Below are positions 12,459 through 21,265 of a stretch of 64,000 nt of DNA, piece by piece. The stretch comes from Monosporascus cannonballus (lineage: Eukaryota; Ascomycota; Sordariomycetes; Xylariales), in assembly GCA_004154925.1 (NCBI GenBank), contig QJNS01000346.1, positions 1-64,000 of the forward strand. Direction: 5' to 3'. Under the pieces are notes generated by a model. That model was not told where the DNA came from. It made no database searches and saw only the letters and a list, made by a program, of their open reading frames with translations. The translations under genes were made by a program, and so were the position numbers. Position 1 is the first letter of the stretch. Every line of letters starts with the position of its first letter.

Positions 12459-13743
12459 TATAAGCAAAATAATTACGTTAAAAAATTATTAATTGCATAA
12501 ATGGCCTATAATATTAATTATTATGAAAATATTAAAATGATATTTACGAACGTAAATTTTGGTTTTACTTTAAAAATTTACAAAAAAATATGCGATAACG
12601 GCTTAATTAATATTAAAATAATCCTTATATCGAAATAATTTTAATAATTATATTAAAAAATAAAAAATAGAATTAAAATTCAGACGAAATTAAATAAATA
12701 AATATTATAATTAAAAAAGGTTAAAAACATTAATTTTCGAAAAAGGAAAAATGGTTTTCCTTGTTACCAAAAATATTTAAATAAAACGACCTAGCAAAAT
12801 ATTCGATTTCAAATATATTGGTCCATATAAAATCGCTAAGAAGATTTCAGAAAATAATTATTTATTAAAAGTTTTACCAAAAGTTAAATTTTATTTAATT
12901 TTTTATATTTTCTTATTTAAGTTAACAGCAGATATAATTAAGGTATATACGGCATAAAACGATATAAAAATAGAAAACGAATAAATATATAAAATAAAGA
13001 AATTTTTTAATATGCAAAAATTAAACGGATTTATCTAATACCTAATTAAATGGAAAAAACATCCGGATTTCGAAAATATTTAAGAATTCGTTAAAAGTTT
13101 TATTAGCGCCTAACGCCTATTAAAGAACTTTTACTAATAACGGCAGAATTACCCGAAATAATAACATCTTAATTTATAAGATCTAAAGAGTAAAACCTTT
13201 GGTTTACCGTATTCTAATTAATAACATTTATATTTTTTAAAATTTAAATTTTAATGACGGATTCGGATTCCAATTATATAAAGTTATTAGAATTATCCAA
13301 AAATTAAAGAACGTAATTAACAAATTTCGTACCTTAAGATTGATAATACTGGCGTTAACGACGTATGCAAGAAAGATACGCAAAGGTTTCGGATAAAGAT
13401 TTTTCGGCCGTTAACTCTTTTTTTTTTAATTTTTTCGATTTTGCAATATAATGATTAATTATGGAAATAAGGACTTTTATTTCGTTATACGAACGACCTT
13501 AACGGATATATTCCTTATAACGAAAAACCCTATTTATCATTTGGCAGTTAAATTATTAAAAAAAAAATAAAAAAAAAATATTATATTAAAATTTTCGAAT
13601 TTAATTAAATTAACTAAGCCAAATTATTATTTTAATTTTCGAAAATAACGTTTAAACATACCGGAAAATATATTACAGGTATACGAAAAAAACTTCCTAG
13701 AAAAAAAATTCTTAAGGGCAAAATTTTGGGAAAAAGGAAATCG
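12459..13743 (+). pseudogene. Element A pol remnant, 3' part with chromodomain
   Basis: Continues the element A reading interrupted at 5845; 12459-12620 matches F at about 39460-39620. A chromodomain is readable at about 13027-13131: the LIKWKKHPDFENI stretch contains the conserved K-W-K, followed by a stop where W-E-P is expected and a residual K-N-F. A purine-rich tract at 13728-13743 (GGAAAAAGGAAATCG-type) touches the 3' LTR. An antisense frame overlaps 13215-13555 and is listed separately. Confidence 0.72.
13215..13555 (-). pseudogene. Antisense ORF of element A, broken
   Basis: On the strand opposite to pol, between chromodomain and 3' LTR. It reads NCQMINRVFRYKEYIR, then a Ser/Ile stretch, then AEKSLSETFAYLSCIRR with later stops of CAA/CAG type. 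The equivalent place in F gives NCQIINRVFCYKEYIRQ and AEKSLSKAFARFFRIRR. A frame change occurs at an A-run before AEKS. Belongs to the family described for E (41441-42105). Function unknown. Confidence 0.45.
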
Positions 13744-14130
13744 TATTACGACTTAACAAATTACGGCCTCCAGGCACGGTCGTAATAAAAAAAGCCAAAA
13801 AATTATGTAAATTGGGTTACGTAATAAATTACTAACTTACTGGTAATAAGCCAAAAAATCGGATCATTAATTTATTGATAGTAAACCAGTAAACTAAATT
13901 ACTAACTTGTTAATAGTAATCCAGCCAAAAAGGAAAAAAATATATACGCTTATTAATTCCATAATTTAAATAATTTTAGTTTGTAATATAATATCGTTAC
14001 CTAAGGTACCCTTGGCATTACGAAATGTGATACGTTGTTATATCTATTGCTCAGATTCCCACGATACTCCTGCCAACATAAACCCGTCGACTTAAGGTTT
14101 AATAGTTGGTTAAACCGCATAGCCGTCACA
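13744..14130 (+). repeat. 3' LTR of element A, half RIP-damaged and half spared
   Basis: 387 bp. The first two thirds are AT-rich like the element. From about 14000 the sequence becomes nearly unmutated, including ACCCGTCGAC-like and GGTTAAACCGCATAGC stretches that match the best copies elsewhere (41090-41148). It ends CCGTCACA followed by the ttaga target copy. It therefore contains the edge between RIP-mutated and normal DNA. Confidence 0.87.
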
Positions 14131-14213
14131 TTAGAGCTATATTGATAGTGATATAACAGCGGCACGACCGTATATGGTTTAACGCGGCGCGGTAGTCGCC
14201 TACAATAAGTTGA

Positions 14214-14396
14214 TGTGACCGCCGGCCTAATTAACCAATATTAAATCTAGTCGTACGGTTTATGTTGGCAGTAGTACTGCGGGAATCTGAGGAAATAGAA
14301 GATGAACTAGTTACGTCTGATAATAGCATATGACCAAAGGTAATCTGGGTAACCTAGTTGTAATTGCAAGCTGGTGAACTATCTAGACTATAGGAG
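14214..14396 (-). repeat. Old, non-RIP LTR fragment of the same family
   Basis: TGTGACCGCCGG at 14214 begins a stretch that aligns, with scattered non-RIP substitutions and small indels, to the left part of the family LTR (as in 34189-34370). Matching blocks include AATCTAGTCGTACGGTTTAT, the TGTTGGCAG-GTACTGCGGGAATCTGAGG block, GTTACGTCT, and the block before TATCTAGACTATAGG. No partner or internal sequence follows, so it is a fragment. Confidence 0.7.
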
Positions 14397-15020
14397 AGGT
14401 GAAAATATAGCAGATATGCTCCCCGAATACGCACATGAGACTAATACGAATGAATAAAACGTGCATTTTAACGTTCTGCTGACACAGATCACGCAGTAGT
14501 GTTGGACTCCTCTCAATAATACCAGGAATGTAGAACTTTAGACTTGTAAAGCAGAAACGTAAATCCACGAAGCATGCTTGCCGGGAAAAGGGGTTGCCAA
14601 GCTGGACTAATAAACAAGTCCATCAGCGGGGTTGTGTCTAAACTTTACAGTGTCTCGGAGGAACATCCTCCGAAAGTGTAAGGGAAGGTATCAGATAAAG
14701 TGGGGGGGTTGGAGGTTCATGCCGTGGACCTATAATGAATCGGCGACCTCCTCTCTGAAGGTAGCTAGTAGCACTGTCTTTCGAAAATAATAGCCAAACT
14801 TAGCTAGCCAAATTTGAACACGGAGTCAAGATAAGGTAAATGGGGGAAAATTGTCGCGAAGTATGGGTTAGGATGCGTAGCACTCTATTATATATACGTT
14901 TGCTGCCGGTAACTCCTGATTTAAATTATATCCTCAACGGCTGCCTCCTCTAACTATACCGGAGAGCACGTCGAATCTCATTGACATCGTTAGGGTCCTG
15001 TTTCCCAACAGCCACAAGCC
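14397..15020 (+). other. Intergenic, upstream of the metalloprotease gene
   Basis: Normal base composition with no recognisable gene. It should contain the promoter of the gene at 15021. TATATATA occurs at about 14889-14896, some 130 bases before the ATG, and the last 60 bases are pyrimidine-rich (CTGCCTCCTCTAACT), as in many fungal promoters. This is only suggestive. Confidence 0.4.
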
Positions 15021-15715
15021 ATGCGTTTCCCTATTCTTACTGTCGTCGCCGCCTACGCCTCTGCCGTCTCGGGAGCAATCACGTGGACGTTGCAAAAGGC
15101 ATCTAACCCGACGGCAGATCAGGCCGACGCATATTCCCAGATCGAGGCCGCTAGTAAGGGATTTCTAGAGCAACCCCCCCCCCCCCTTTCTCTAGTTCAA
15201 GACGACGAATTTCCGAAGAGATATCCTTTTAGGAGTCTATAGCCCCCAAACGATGCGTTATGATTACTAGCTATTTGCCAATTTAGCCAGAGCGGCAATT
15301 ACTGATTCCAGACGTTGCAGTGCGTTTCGCCGTGGCGCGGTATTCACGTTACACGGATGCCAGAAAAACCATCCGGGTCTACTATGCACCCGGCGTACCG
15401 ACAGCTGAGGCAAACTACAACGGAGACCTTCGCTTCGGCTCAAACCGGGCTTACATGACGGAGCGAACCGCGATGCACGAGATCTCGCACACGCTCGGTG
15501 TCGGCCAGACGGCCGCCTTCAACCAGCGTTGTGCGGCCAATAACTGGCCGACGGCGACGCCGCTGCTCCGGTCATGGGACGGCCCGAGCGCCCGGATCAA
15601 CTGCGGCGGCGGCCACTTTTGGCCATATGGTCTCAACTACGACAACGAGTGGAGCGAGACGAATGCGAACCGGCATGTTCAACTGGTTGATGCCATGCTC
15701 GCTGATGGGATGTGA
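15021..15715 (+). CDS. Secreted zincin-like metalloprotease, two exons (15021-15153, 15321-15715)
   Basis: Predicted 175-aa protein. Exon 1 gives Met, a hydrophobic signal peptide (about residues 1-18, ending A-V-S-G-A) and ITWTLQKASNPTADQADAY. A GT-AG intron of 167 bp (15154-15320) splits a codon so that A+TG makes Met45, giving the continuous reading EAAMRFAVARYSRYTDA. Exon 2 holds HEISHTLGVG at about residues 97-106, an HExxH zinc-binding and catalytic motif. The His expected eleven residues on in metzincins is Gln here, so the third ligand is unclear; His in CGGGHFWPYG (about 140-149) is a candidate. Four Cys and a signal peptide indicate an extracellular protein. It resembles small fungal secreted proteins that share this HEISHTLG...GGGHFWPYG block. 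No damage is visible, although a RIP-ruined element lies 900 bp away. The intron is inferred, not confirmed. Confidence 0.8.
15154..15320 (+). other. Predicted intron of the metalloprotease gene
   Basis: Starts GTAAGG and ends TTGCAG. A CTGAT branch-site candidate (CTRAY) lies at 15302-15306. An unusual run of about 15 C followed by TTTCTC sits near its 5' side (15173-15192). Without splicing the first frame stops at 15242. With splicing the two halves join in frame and restore a family-like reading. Confidence 0.75.
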
Positions 15716-17154
15716 GGGAATGATTTGGCCCTACGATTGACTTTCGCATCGTTGTACCGTCCAACCTACCGTAGATGTCACATCGACTATCCCTAAAACT
15801 ACCCCAATGCCATTTCCATTGCGCCTCAGGGTCCAACCATGTTTGCTGAAAAGCAAAGTGACAAGGCGGCAGTCCACCCGATGTAATATCTAACAGGACT
15901 CACTGAGGAACAGCGTTAAATTGCCTTCTTGACATCTAAACCCGTCTTCCTCTATGACGCGGGGAAACCCAACCCAGTTCATGATTGCTGGCTAATTCCT
16001 CCCCGTTCCCTGTTGTGCTTGTATGACGTAGGAAGCCCATATATGCTTAATTATATCGAATGATTACTTATCTATCTGTTCCGATCTGATTCTGAGTCGG
16101 TACCTACCTCGGTTTAGCAGCTCTTGGTTTTATTCACCTAGACGAGGAGTAGGTTATTTTTCAAGGTGTGCGCAATGTAAGGATACTGCAAAATATGGTT
16201 TCCTCCTTTCCCTAGAGATACAGGTCCCCCTTGACCCTTTCCTGGTAATCTAAACGCTTTTGGGATGAGGGAGTAGTCCAATTATCACTACTTCGTAGGG
16301 TTACCGAACGCTCTCTATATGCACAAAATACTCACAGACTTCCATCCTTATAGCCGCGGCTCTCACCTATAACCTCCTGCAAGAATTATAGTGTAGAAGG
16401 TCCGATAGCACGATGTTAACCGAACGCCTTTACGTAGAGTCCTAAACAAGGATGGACAGCAAACAAGGAGCAAGGAGCAATACAGCCAGCGTTTGCCTAT
16501 TACACGGAGTTTTTAAAGGCTATTTCAGTGATGCTTGCCATGCATATTCCCTATTTGCCGGAAAACACCGGATCCGAAGAAAGAAGCCGAGCTTAGTCCA
16601 GCAGGGAAAACGCCTCGTTTGCACAAATGAGAAATTCAAGGATATCTCTCCGGGGCAGTTCGAAAGCACAAGGGTTTTACTCCGTGACGAAGAGCTCTGA
16701 GTGGGGTACGGGAATATCCTATGCCGTGAGCGCTTATAGGAAGAGAGACTGACAAGGGAGTATCCCCTATTATTGGTACCAGTCTGAAATCCGGTCTTTC
16801 TCTCACATCTGGGATTACAGTCAACTATATAGGTGCCCCTTGCCGGACTTTATCAAAACCTCCAGTTGGCCCTTATATTCGATACCAACGGTGGCCCGGT
16901 AGAGGAAGGGTTTGATGCAAAGACCCACGAAGTAGTGCTCGCGGTAATGGAGGCTTGGCATCTTAGCTTAGTCCATTGTTCGATTCTTTTTTATACTACT
17001 TTCCGGGCCCTACATGCAACGTAACACATGTCGCACTCACTGGGAAGCAGCTGAGCAGCTGCACAGCTTTTGAGGACTCGAAACTGGCTGTGAAGAAGCT
17101 AGGAACCGGTGGTCCCACTTAGTCTGGGCGATCCACTAATAGGGCTCTAGGGCT
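15716..17154. other. Stretch without a recognisable gene
   Basis: Normal composition. Short frames exist (for example 16452-16700, beginning MDSKQGARSNTASVCLLHGV) but none shows a family signature. Since 17155 onward is a decayed polyketide-synthase piece, part of this could be more of that gene beyond recognition. I see no direct evidence for that. Confidence 0.4.
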
Positions 17155-17900
17155 CTAGAGGCGAATAACGATCTTCCGCGAGGCCTTGCAATGTGGGGGC
17201 CCCTTTCCGTGGTAACACATTGTAAAACGCCTGAGAATATTAAACGCCTACTGAAACCCGGAGGCAGCCTTGTCTTGGGCGAGAACACCAATTCGAACGA
17301 TATCAGCTCCTTTATATTCCGAGCATTGCCAAGATTGTTGGCTGCCAACGACGGGGCAAAGGATGGGCCCTGCTCGGACACGTTCAGAAGGACCAGATTT
17401 TCCGCCTCGGAGTGGCATAGAATGTCGATATTGATAAGTGCTCCGCAAGAGAAAGAAGGTCTTGAGTCAAAGGAGGTAATGACTCTGACTCCCCACGGCC
17501 GCCTATGGAAAGACTTTGTCTTGATCCGAACGCCTCGGCTTGAGAGCTGAGGTCAGAAATCTTCAAGTAGCAGCTCCTTGACATGGACGTCCAAAGAGCC
17601 ACGTTTCTCCTTTGAGTGCGAAAGGTCTCTCTTCAGGGTATTAATAAAGCAACGCGTGCTGTTCTCCAAAATGACAAGCTTCTCCGAGTCTTTAGGTCAG
17701 ATCCTCACGAGGTGTCACGCCATCCTAGCAGACACATCGTATCCATGCATATTCAGTGTCTTAAACAGACGCTACCCATAAAATGCCCGAGCTTTATTGG
17801 GGGAGGGAACTCCTGCTGGTCCTGACTATGTAGTCCTTGGGGGAGCCGAGCACGATTGACCTGAAGTGATCGAGACTTGTCTAACGAGACGAGGCTCTCT
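17155..17900 (+). pseudogene. Polyketide-synthase C-methyltransferase fragment (decayed)
   Basis: The frame at 17191-17550 reads ENIKRLLKPGGSLVLGENTN and then FIFRALPRLLAANDGAKDGP. This matches the late S-adenosylmethionine-binding motif (LLKPGG-LVLGE-TN) and the following FIFG-LPGWW-like segment of the methyltransferase domain in fungal highly reducing polyketide synthases. The usual GWW is lost and the C-terminal part is scrambled. Further on, 17821-17856 reads PDYVVLGGAEHD, resembling the segment with a GG after the methyltransferase domain. No ketosynthase or acyltransferase piece is present, so this is a relic of a much larger gene and not an enzyme. Confidence 0.6.
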
Positions 17901-18027
17901 GCAACCCTCGCTCCATTCACGATTACACGGGTGCCTAGGGGGCCAGGCCAGTGGAGCGAATGAGGATAGCGCACCCCGCTAGCGGTAATATGGGACCTGC
18001 ATTAGCTTGGTTCTCCACTACCGACAT

Positions 18028-18237
18028 TCAAAAATGCAGTGCCCCTCGAACGTCTGCCGGTGTGCGCTCGTTACCCACATCCCAGAGCCGCATGGTATGA
18101 TCGTATAAAGGCGAGGTGAGCGTCTTGCCGTCCAGTGAGAAGGCAGCTGCCGTGACGGAATAGCCATGCCCCACGAGCGTTTGCTGAGGAAAGCTCCAGT
18201 GGTCTTGATAACGATAGCCTTCTCTTCCATTGATCTC
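18028..18237 (-). pseudogene. Single WD40-repeat fragment (NLR/HET-E-type relic)
   Basis: Reading from 18237 to the stop at 18028-18030: EINGREGYRYQDHWSFPQQT, then LVGHGYSVTAAAFSLDGKTL, then TSPLYDHTMRLWDVGNERTP. The GH...V-T-A-x-A-F-S-x-D-G-K-x-L...D-x-x-x-R-L-W-D-V pattern is a WD40 repeat of the regular kind found in the C-terminal arrays of fungal STAND/NLR proteins such as HET-E. Only one clear unit is present and it stops soon after, so it is a relic. The parent protein cannot be proved from one repeat. Confidence 0.65.
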
Positions 18238-18451
18238 GATGAGGTAAGATTAGGTCCAAATAAAGGTGAGTGGCATTACATGTACCACCGAAAATAATTT
18301 GTGGGTCGACAGCTGCCAAAGTGGATTGACAGCCCGGATAGCAGAGCGTTATCTCAAATTCCGGAATCTGGATCCCACAGTACCCCATATTACACCAAAG
18401 TCTGGTATCTGGATACTGATTCGTATTGCTTCGTTTAGACATGATGATAGT

Positions 18452-19303
18452 CTAGATGACAACGGTTACCGGCTTCCTGCGCTTCTGATCACGTAGACCA
18501 CCTACTATAGACGCATTGACAAGGAGGGACTTAGTCTCGGCAGCCGGGCACATGAACGCTCCCACGAACAGTATCGCGGTCCGCATAAGATTCACTACTC
18601 CACCACCCGCCGCGACCGTCCGCTCGTATGCTTCCTGAAGACTGTCGAACCGTACTAACTCCGTGCCGGCACCCTCGTGAATGTGGCCAAACACGTGAAG
18701 TCGCGGTCGTACGCGCCATAGCTCTCGTAGGAGATGCACGCACCCCAGGTTCAGTAGGTCGAGGTGCGCGCGCGGCGGACCATGCGTGATCAGCACGTCT
18801 ATCCCCGCTGGCACCCTGCCGTCGGCCCAGACGTCCTTCTCTCGCGGGTGCTGGAACGCCCAGTTGCCGTGGCGCGGCGAGTGCGGGCTCCCGTAGACGC
18901 GCAGGCGCCTGCCGTTTCTGGCGCATGTGACCGTCGCCTCTTCGTCCTGCAAGTAGATGATGTCGCCCCAGTCCAGCGACTTGCGTAAAGTCGTCGGCTC
19001 CCCTGACGCGTCGTCCCGGCTGGGGTCCAACAGCAGGTCGTGGTTCCCCGCGATGATGATCTTGATCGGATGACGATGGCCTCGCAGCCAGGCGATGGCG
19101 GCCTCGAGCTCCTTGAACGTGCCCGATTGCGTCAGGTCGCCTGCGTGGATCAACACGTCGCCATCCGGGAGCGCGGGCTGGCTGTTGTGCGTGTCGGAGA
19201 TGCAGACTATGGAGACGGGGTCTGCGTCATGTGGCGGTGGGAGAGCGGAATGCCATGTGTAGAGTCTCCGTGCTAGATATACACAGGGTTCGCGCAGGAA
19301 CTG
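18452..19303 (-). CDS. Calcineurin-like metallophosphoesterase (5' end uncertain)
   Basis: Up to 283 codons are open. Metal-binding motifs are complete and in order: SDTHN at 19198-19184, HAGDL, AGNHD, LITHGPPRAHLD and FGHIHEGAG, the five blocks of the binuclear metallophosphoesterase fold of the MPPED/239FB type. The C-terminus (LLVNASIVGGLRDQKRRKPV) looks natural. There is no ATG before SDTHN in this frame: a TGA lies at 19325-19327. That TGA is inside CACTGAC, a good intron branch site, followed by TTGGCAG at about 19304, so exon 2 may begin at 19303 with QFLREPCVYLARRLYTW. The first exon was not found. Either it lies upstream, or the start has been lost and this is a recent pseudogene. 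Substrate unknown. Confidence 0.72.
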   Translation of the reverse strand, partial: QFLREPCVYLARRLYTWHSALPPPHDADPVSIVCISDTHNSQPALPDGDVLIHAGDLTQSGTFKELEAAIAWLRGHRHPIKIIIAGNHDLLLDPSRDDASGEPTTLRKSLDWGDIIYLQDEEATVTCARNGRRLRVYGSPHSPRHGNWAFQHPREKDVWADGRVPAGIDVLITHGPPRAHLDLLNLGCVHLLRELWRVRPRLHVFGHIHEGAGTELVRFDSLQEAYERTVAAGGGVVNLMRTAILFVGAFMCPAAETKSLLVNASIVGGLRDQKRRKPVTVVI

Positions 19304-20156
19304 CTGCCAAGCCCTCGGGCGGGGTCAGTGGAGGAGTGTCTCTAGGCCGCTAGCACCCTGCTGGCTGCCGAACATGGACAAGGGTTTGGCCGACCGCCTC
19401 GGAGCTCGAATTAGGAATTCTGCCATGGTTAAATGGCGAGTCTTGCCTGAGATATTAAGAATGAATAGGAAGACATTTAAACCAATAAAGAGCCGAATGC
19501 TGTATTTGATATTGTAAGGCGGCTGCTTGGAATGATTTATACGATTGTGTGAGAGCCCTTTTTCTAGGTACATCAAGTAAAGGACACAGTAATAACTTTT
19601 GGTTCTTTATGTTCCAACTCTCGTTTAACATTAGATGACGGTAGGCTCTACGCGGCCCGAACATTCGGGGTTGAGTTAAGCGCCCAGGGTAAGTTAATGC
19701 ACAACCACCTACCACTTCGGCACCCTTTTCAGTATAGTCGCAAGACATTCCAGATTATTAACAGTGAATATCATACTAGGTAAAGAAATCTAAAGCTTGG
19801 AGGTAGGAGTTAACTATCATGTTAAGTTCGATTTCTAACAGTGTGAGTTGGTACTCCTTAAAGGCCGCTTCCATCCTTTGGTGCTATCCTAGCTAGGGAA
19901 ACTTAAATGCAATTTAGGTGAACTTATGCCGGCATTATCACTGTGAAAGTTTATATTGGGGAAAGTTGCACACCCAATCGAGGAGTAGGTAAGAACATGG
20001 CATGCATTAACCTTTAGGAGATCTTGAGAAACGAACTGGATGACACATTTATCTTTCCCGTCGCCAACCGTTTAATTACATCTTGCAATTTGCTTGCCTC
20101 CTGTAGTAGTTACTTTTAGCGCATTATTCATTCGCTTAAGTATACCCCGTTCATTA
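19304..20156. other. Stretch without a recognisable gene
   Basis: Divergent intergenic space between the phosphoesterase (- strand) and the nucleotidyltransferase gene (+ strand). It must hold the missing first exon of the phosphoesterase if there is one. A frame on the minus strand at 19748-19455 has no recognisable family features. Confidence 0.4.
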
Positions 20157-20888
20157 ATGCACAATGGGACAGTTTTGGTCGCGGCGGCAGCAAACACGCA
20201 GCGCAAAAACCCTTCTCGAACTTGCACCTCCAAAGACCCAGGACATGACGACCCCATACCAACATATAATCGCGAGACATTGCTCACAGCCTTACATAAC
20301 GTCGCGGCGTACATTAACAAAAGGGGGGGCCATGTAACCATCGTGGCCGTGGGTGGCGCCGTCAACACCATCTACCTGCAAAGCCGGGCCACGGCGCATG
20401 ATATCGACTTCTTCAACGAGTTCATGACATGGAAGGAGTCCGAGATCCTGCTCAACGGTGCCAAGAATGCGCTCAAGCACGACAAGTCGCTGCAGAAGCA
20501 GTGGTTCAACAACCGCACCATCTTCTTCATCCCAAGGGATAAGCGGGTGATGCTGACCCAGGAGGCATTCAAGCAACAGGACGTCATGTTCTCCGAGAAC
20601 GGCCTAACAATGCTCGCGGCACCTTGGAAATACGCCTTCTGCTGCAAGGTCTGTCGAATCGCAGGCGAAAGCATACACAGCGCCCGCCCCTATGACTTAG
20701 ACGATGCCGTGCAATATCTATACCGCTATGTACGCTTAAACGACGAGGCGCATATATGGAAACAGACTATATAGGAATGGTTTCAGCAGTACTCGCTCCG
20801 CTGGACAAGCTCCAATGGCACCGTTATCGCCCAGGTCAACCAAAAATACCGGCTCCTGTTCAAAGTAACTTACGACGTTATCGTCTGA
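20157..20888 (+). pseudogene. Nucleotidyltransferase-fold protein, interrupted by one TAG
   Basis: From ATG 20157 the frame is open for 205 codons to a TAG at 20772-20774. It then continues in the same frame for 37 more codons, starting EWFQQYSLRWTSSNG, to a TGA at 20886-20888. The GG at residues 66-67 (VAVGGAVNTIYL) followed by HDIDFFNEF (81-89) fits the G-G/S ... D-x-D core of minimal nucleotidyltransferases. The later APWKYAFCCKVCRIAG and RPYDLDDAVQYL segments match the helical part that follows in such proteins. TAG from CAG is a C to T change, so one transition would explain the break. The alternative is a shorter, still functional protein. Molecular role unknown. The 3' flank is the duplicated subtelomeric repeat. 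Confidence 0.65.
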
Positions 20889-21243
20889 TGTTCCCGGTCT
20901 AAGAATTGGGACAGAAGGTGAGGCTACCCTGCAAAGATTTGTATGGAAAACGTTCAGGGGAGACTCAAGGTGTGTCGCAGAAGATAGAATTATCTATATT
21001 CAAGCTATGGAAGCCCAACAACAGCTGGGGAAATTCAGGGCTATATATATATGTGAAGAATGGCTTATTAAGCTTTATCATTCCATTATTAATCAGTATT
21101 TTCCATTATTAATCAAATGGAAAGCTTTTGGAAGACTTTAGAAGACTTTTGGAAGTCTTACGAATTCTTTTGCCATCTTCGCCACCTCGAATAGGGATAG
21201 ACCCACTTTTCCGGAGTTGAAAAACTCCGAATTCCTAGAACTA
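20887..21243 (+). repeat. Subtelomeric repeat, undamaged copy
   Basis: Inverted partner of 607-963. It begins at the stop codon of the nucleotidyltransferase gene and runs to the AATTCCTAGAACTAG junction. It contains TATATATATGTG, two near-identical CCATTATTAATCA segments (about 21084-21115), and a direct AGAAGACTTTnGGAAG pair at about 21131-21157. The short frame here (20906-21112) shows no family features. Confidence 0.85.
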
Positions 21244-21265
21244 GCCTGAAGTATGGGCTAATACA

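Larger units (their letters stand above)
1107..14130 (+). mobile_element. Ty3/gypsy LTR retrotransposon A (RIP-inactivated, interrupted by B)
   Basis: The LTR pair is at 1107-1451 and 13744-14130. The flanking pentamers are ctaaa (1102-1106) and ttaga (14131-14135). Both can come from CTAGA by one G to A or C to T change, so they are taken as the target duplication. Without the nested B and its duplicated target, A is about 6.4 kb. Landmarks on the + strand are a decayed gag and protease, a reverse transcriptase with the ruined YLDD box at 4359-4370, an integrase core near 5555-5590, then, after B, a chromodomain near 13027-13131 and a polypurine tract at 13728-13743 directly before the 3' LTR. 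No frame is open for long. Confidence 0.88.

Noticed and set aside
15173..15192. Poly-C run as a frameshift-causing error in the metalloprotease gene
   Set aside because: The run lies inside a well-formed GT-AG intron, and splicing gives an uninterrupted family-like reading, so no frameshift needs to be assumed.
15451..15836. Several overlapping frames over the metalloprotease exon
   Set aside because: Shadows of exon 2 in GC-rich coding DNA. The HExxH frame explains the region.
18531..19276. Alternative frames on both strands across the phosphoesterase
   Set aside because: High GC in third positions leaves shadow frames open. Only one frame has the five metal-binding motifs in order.
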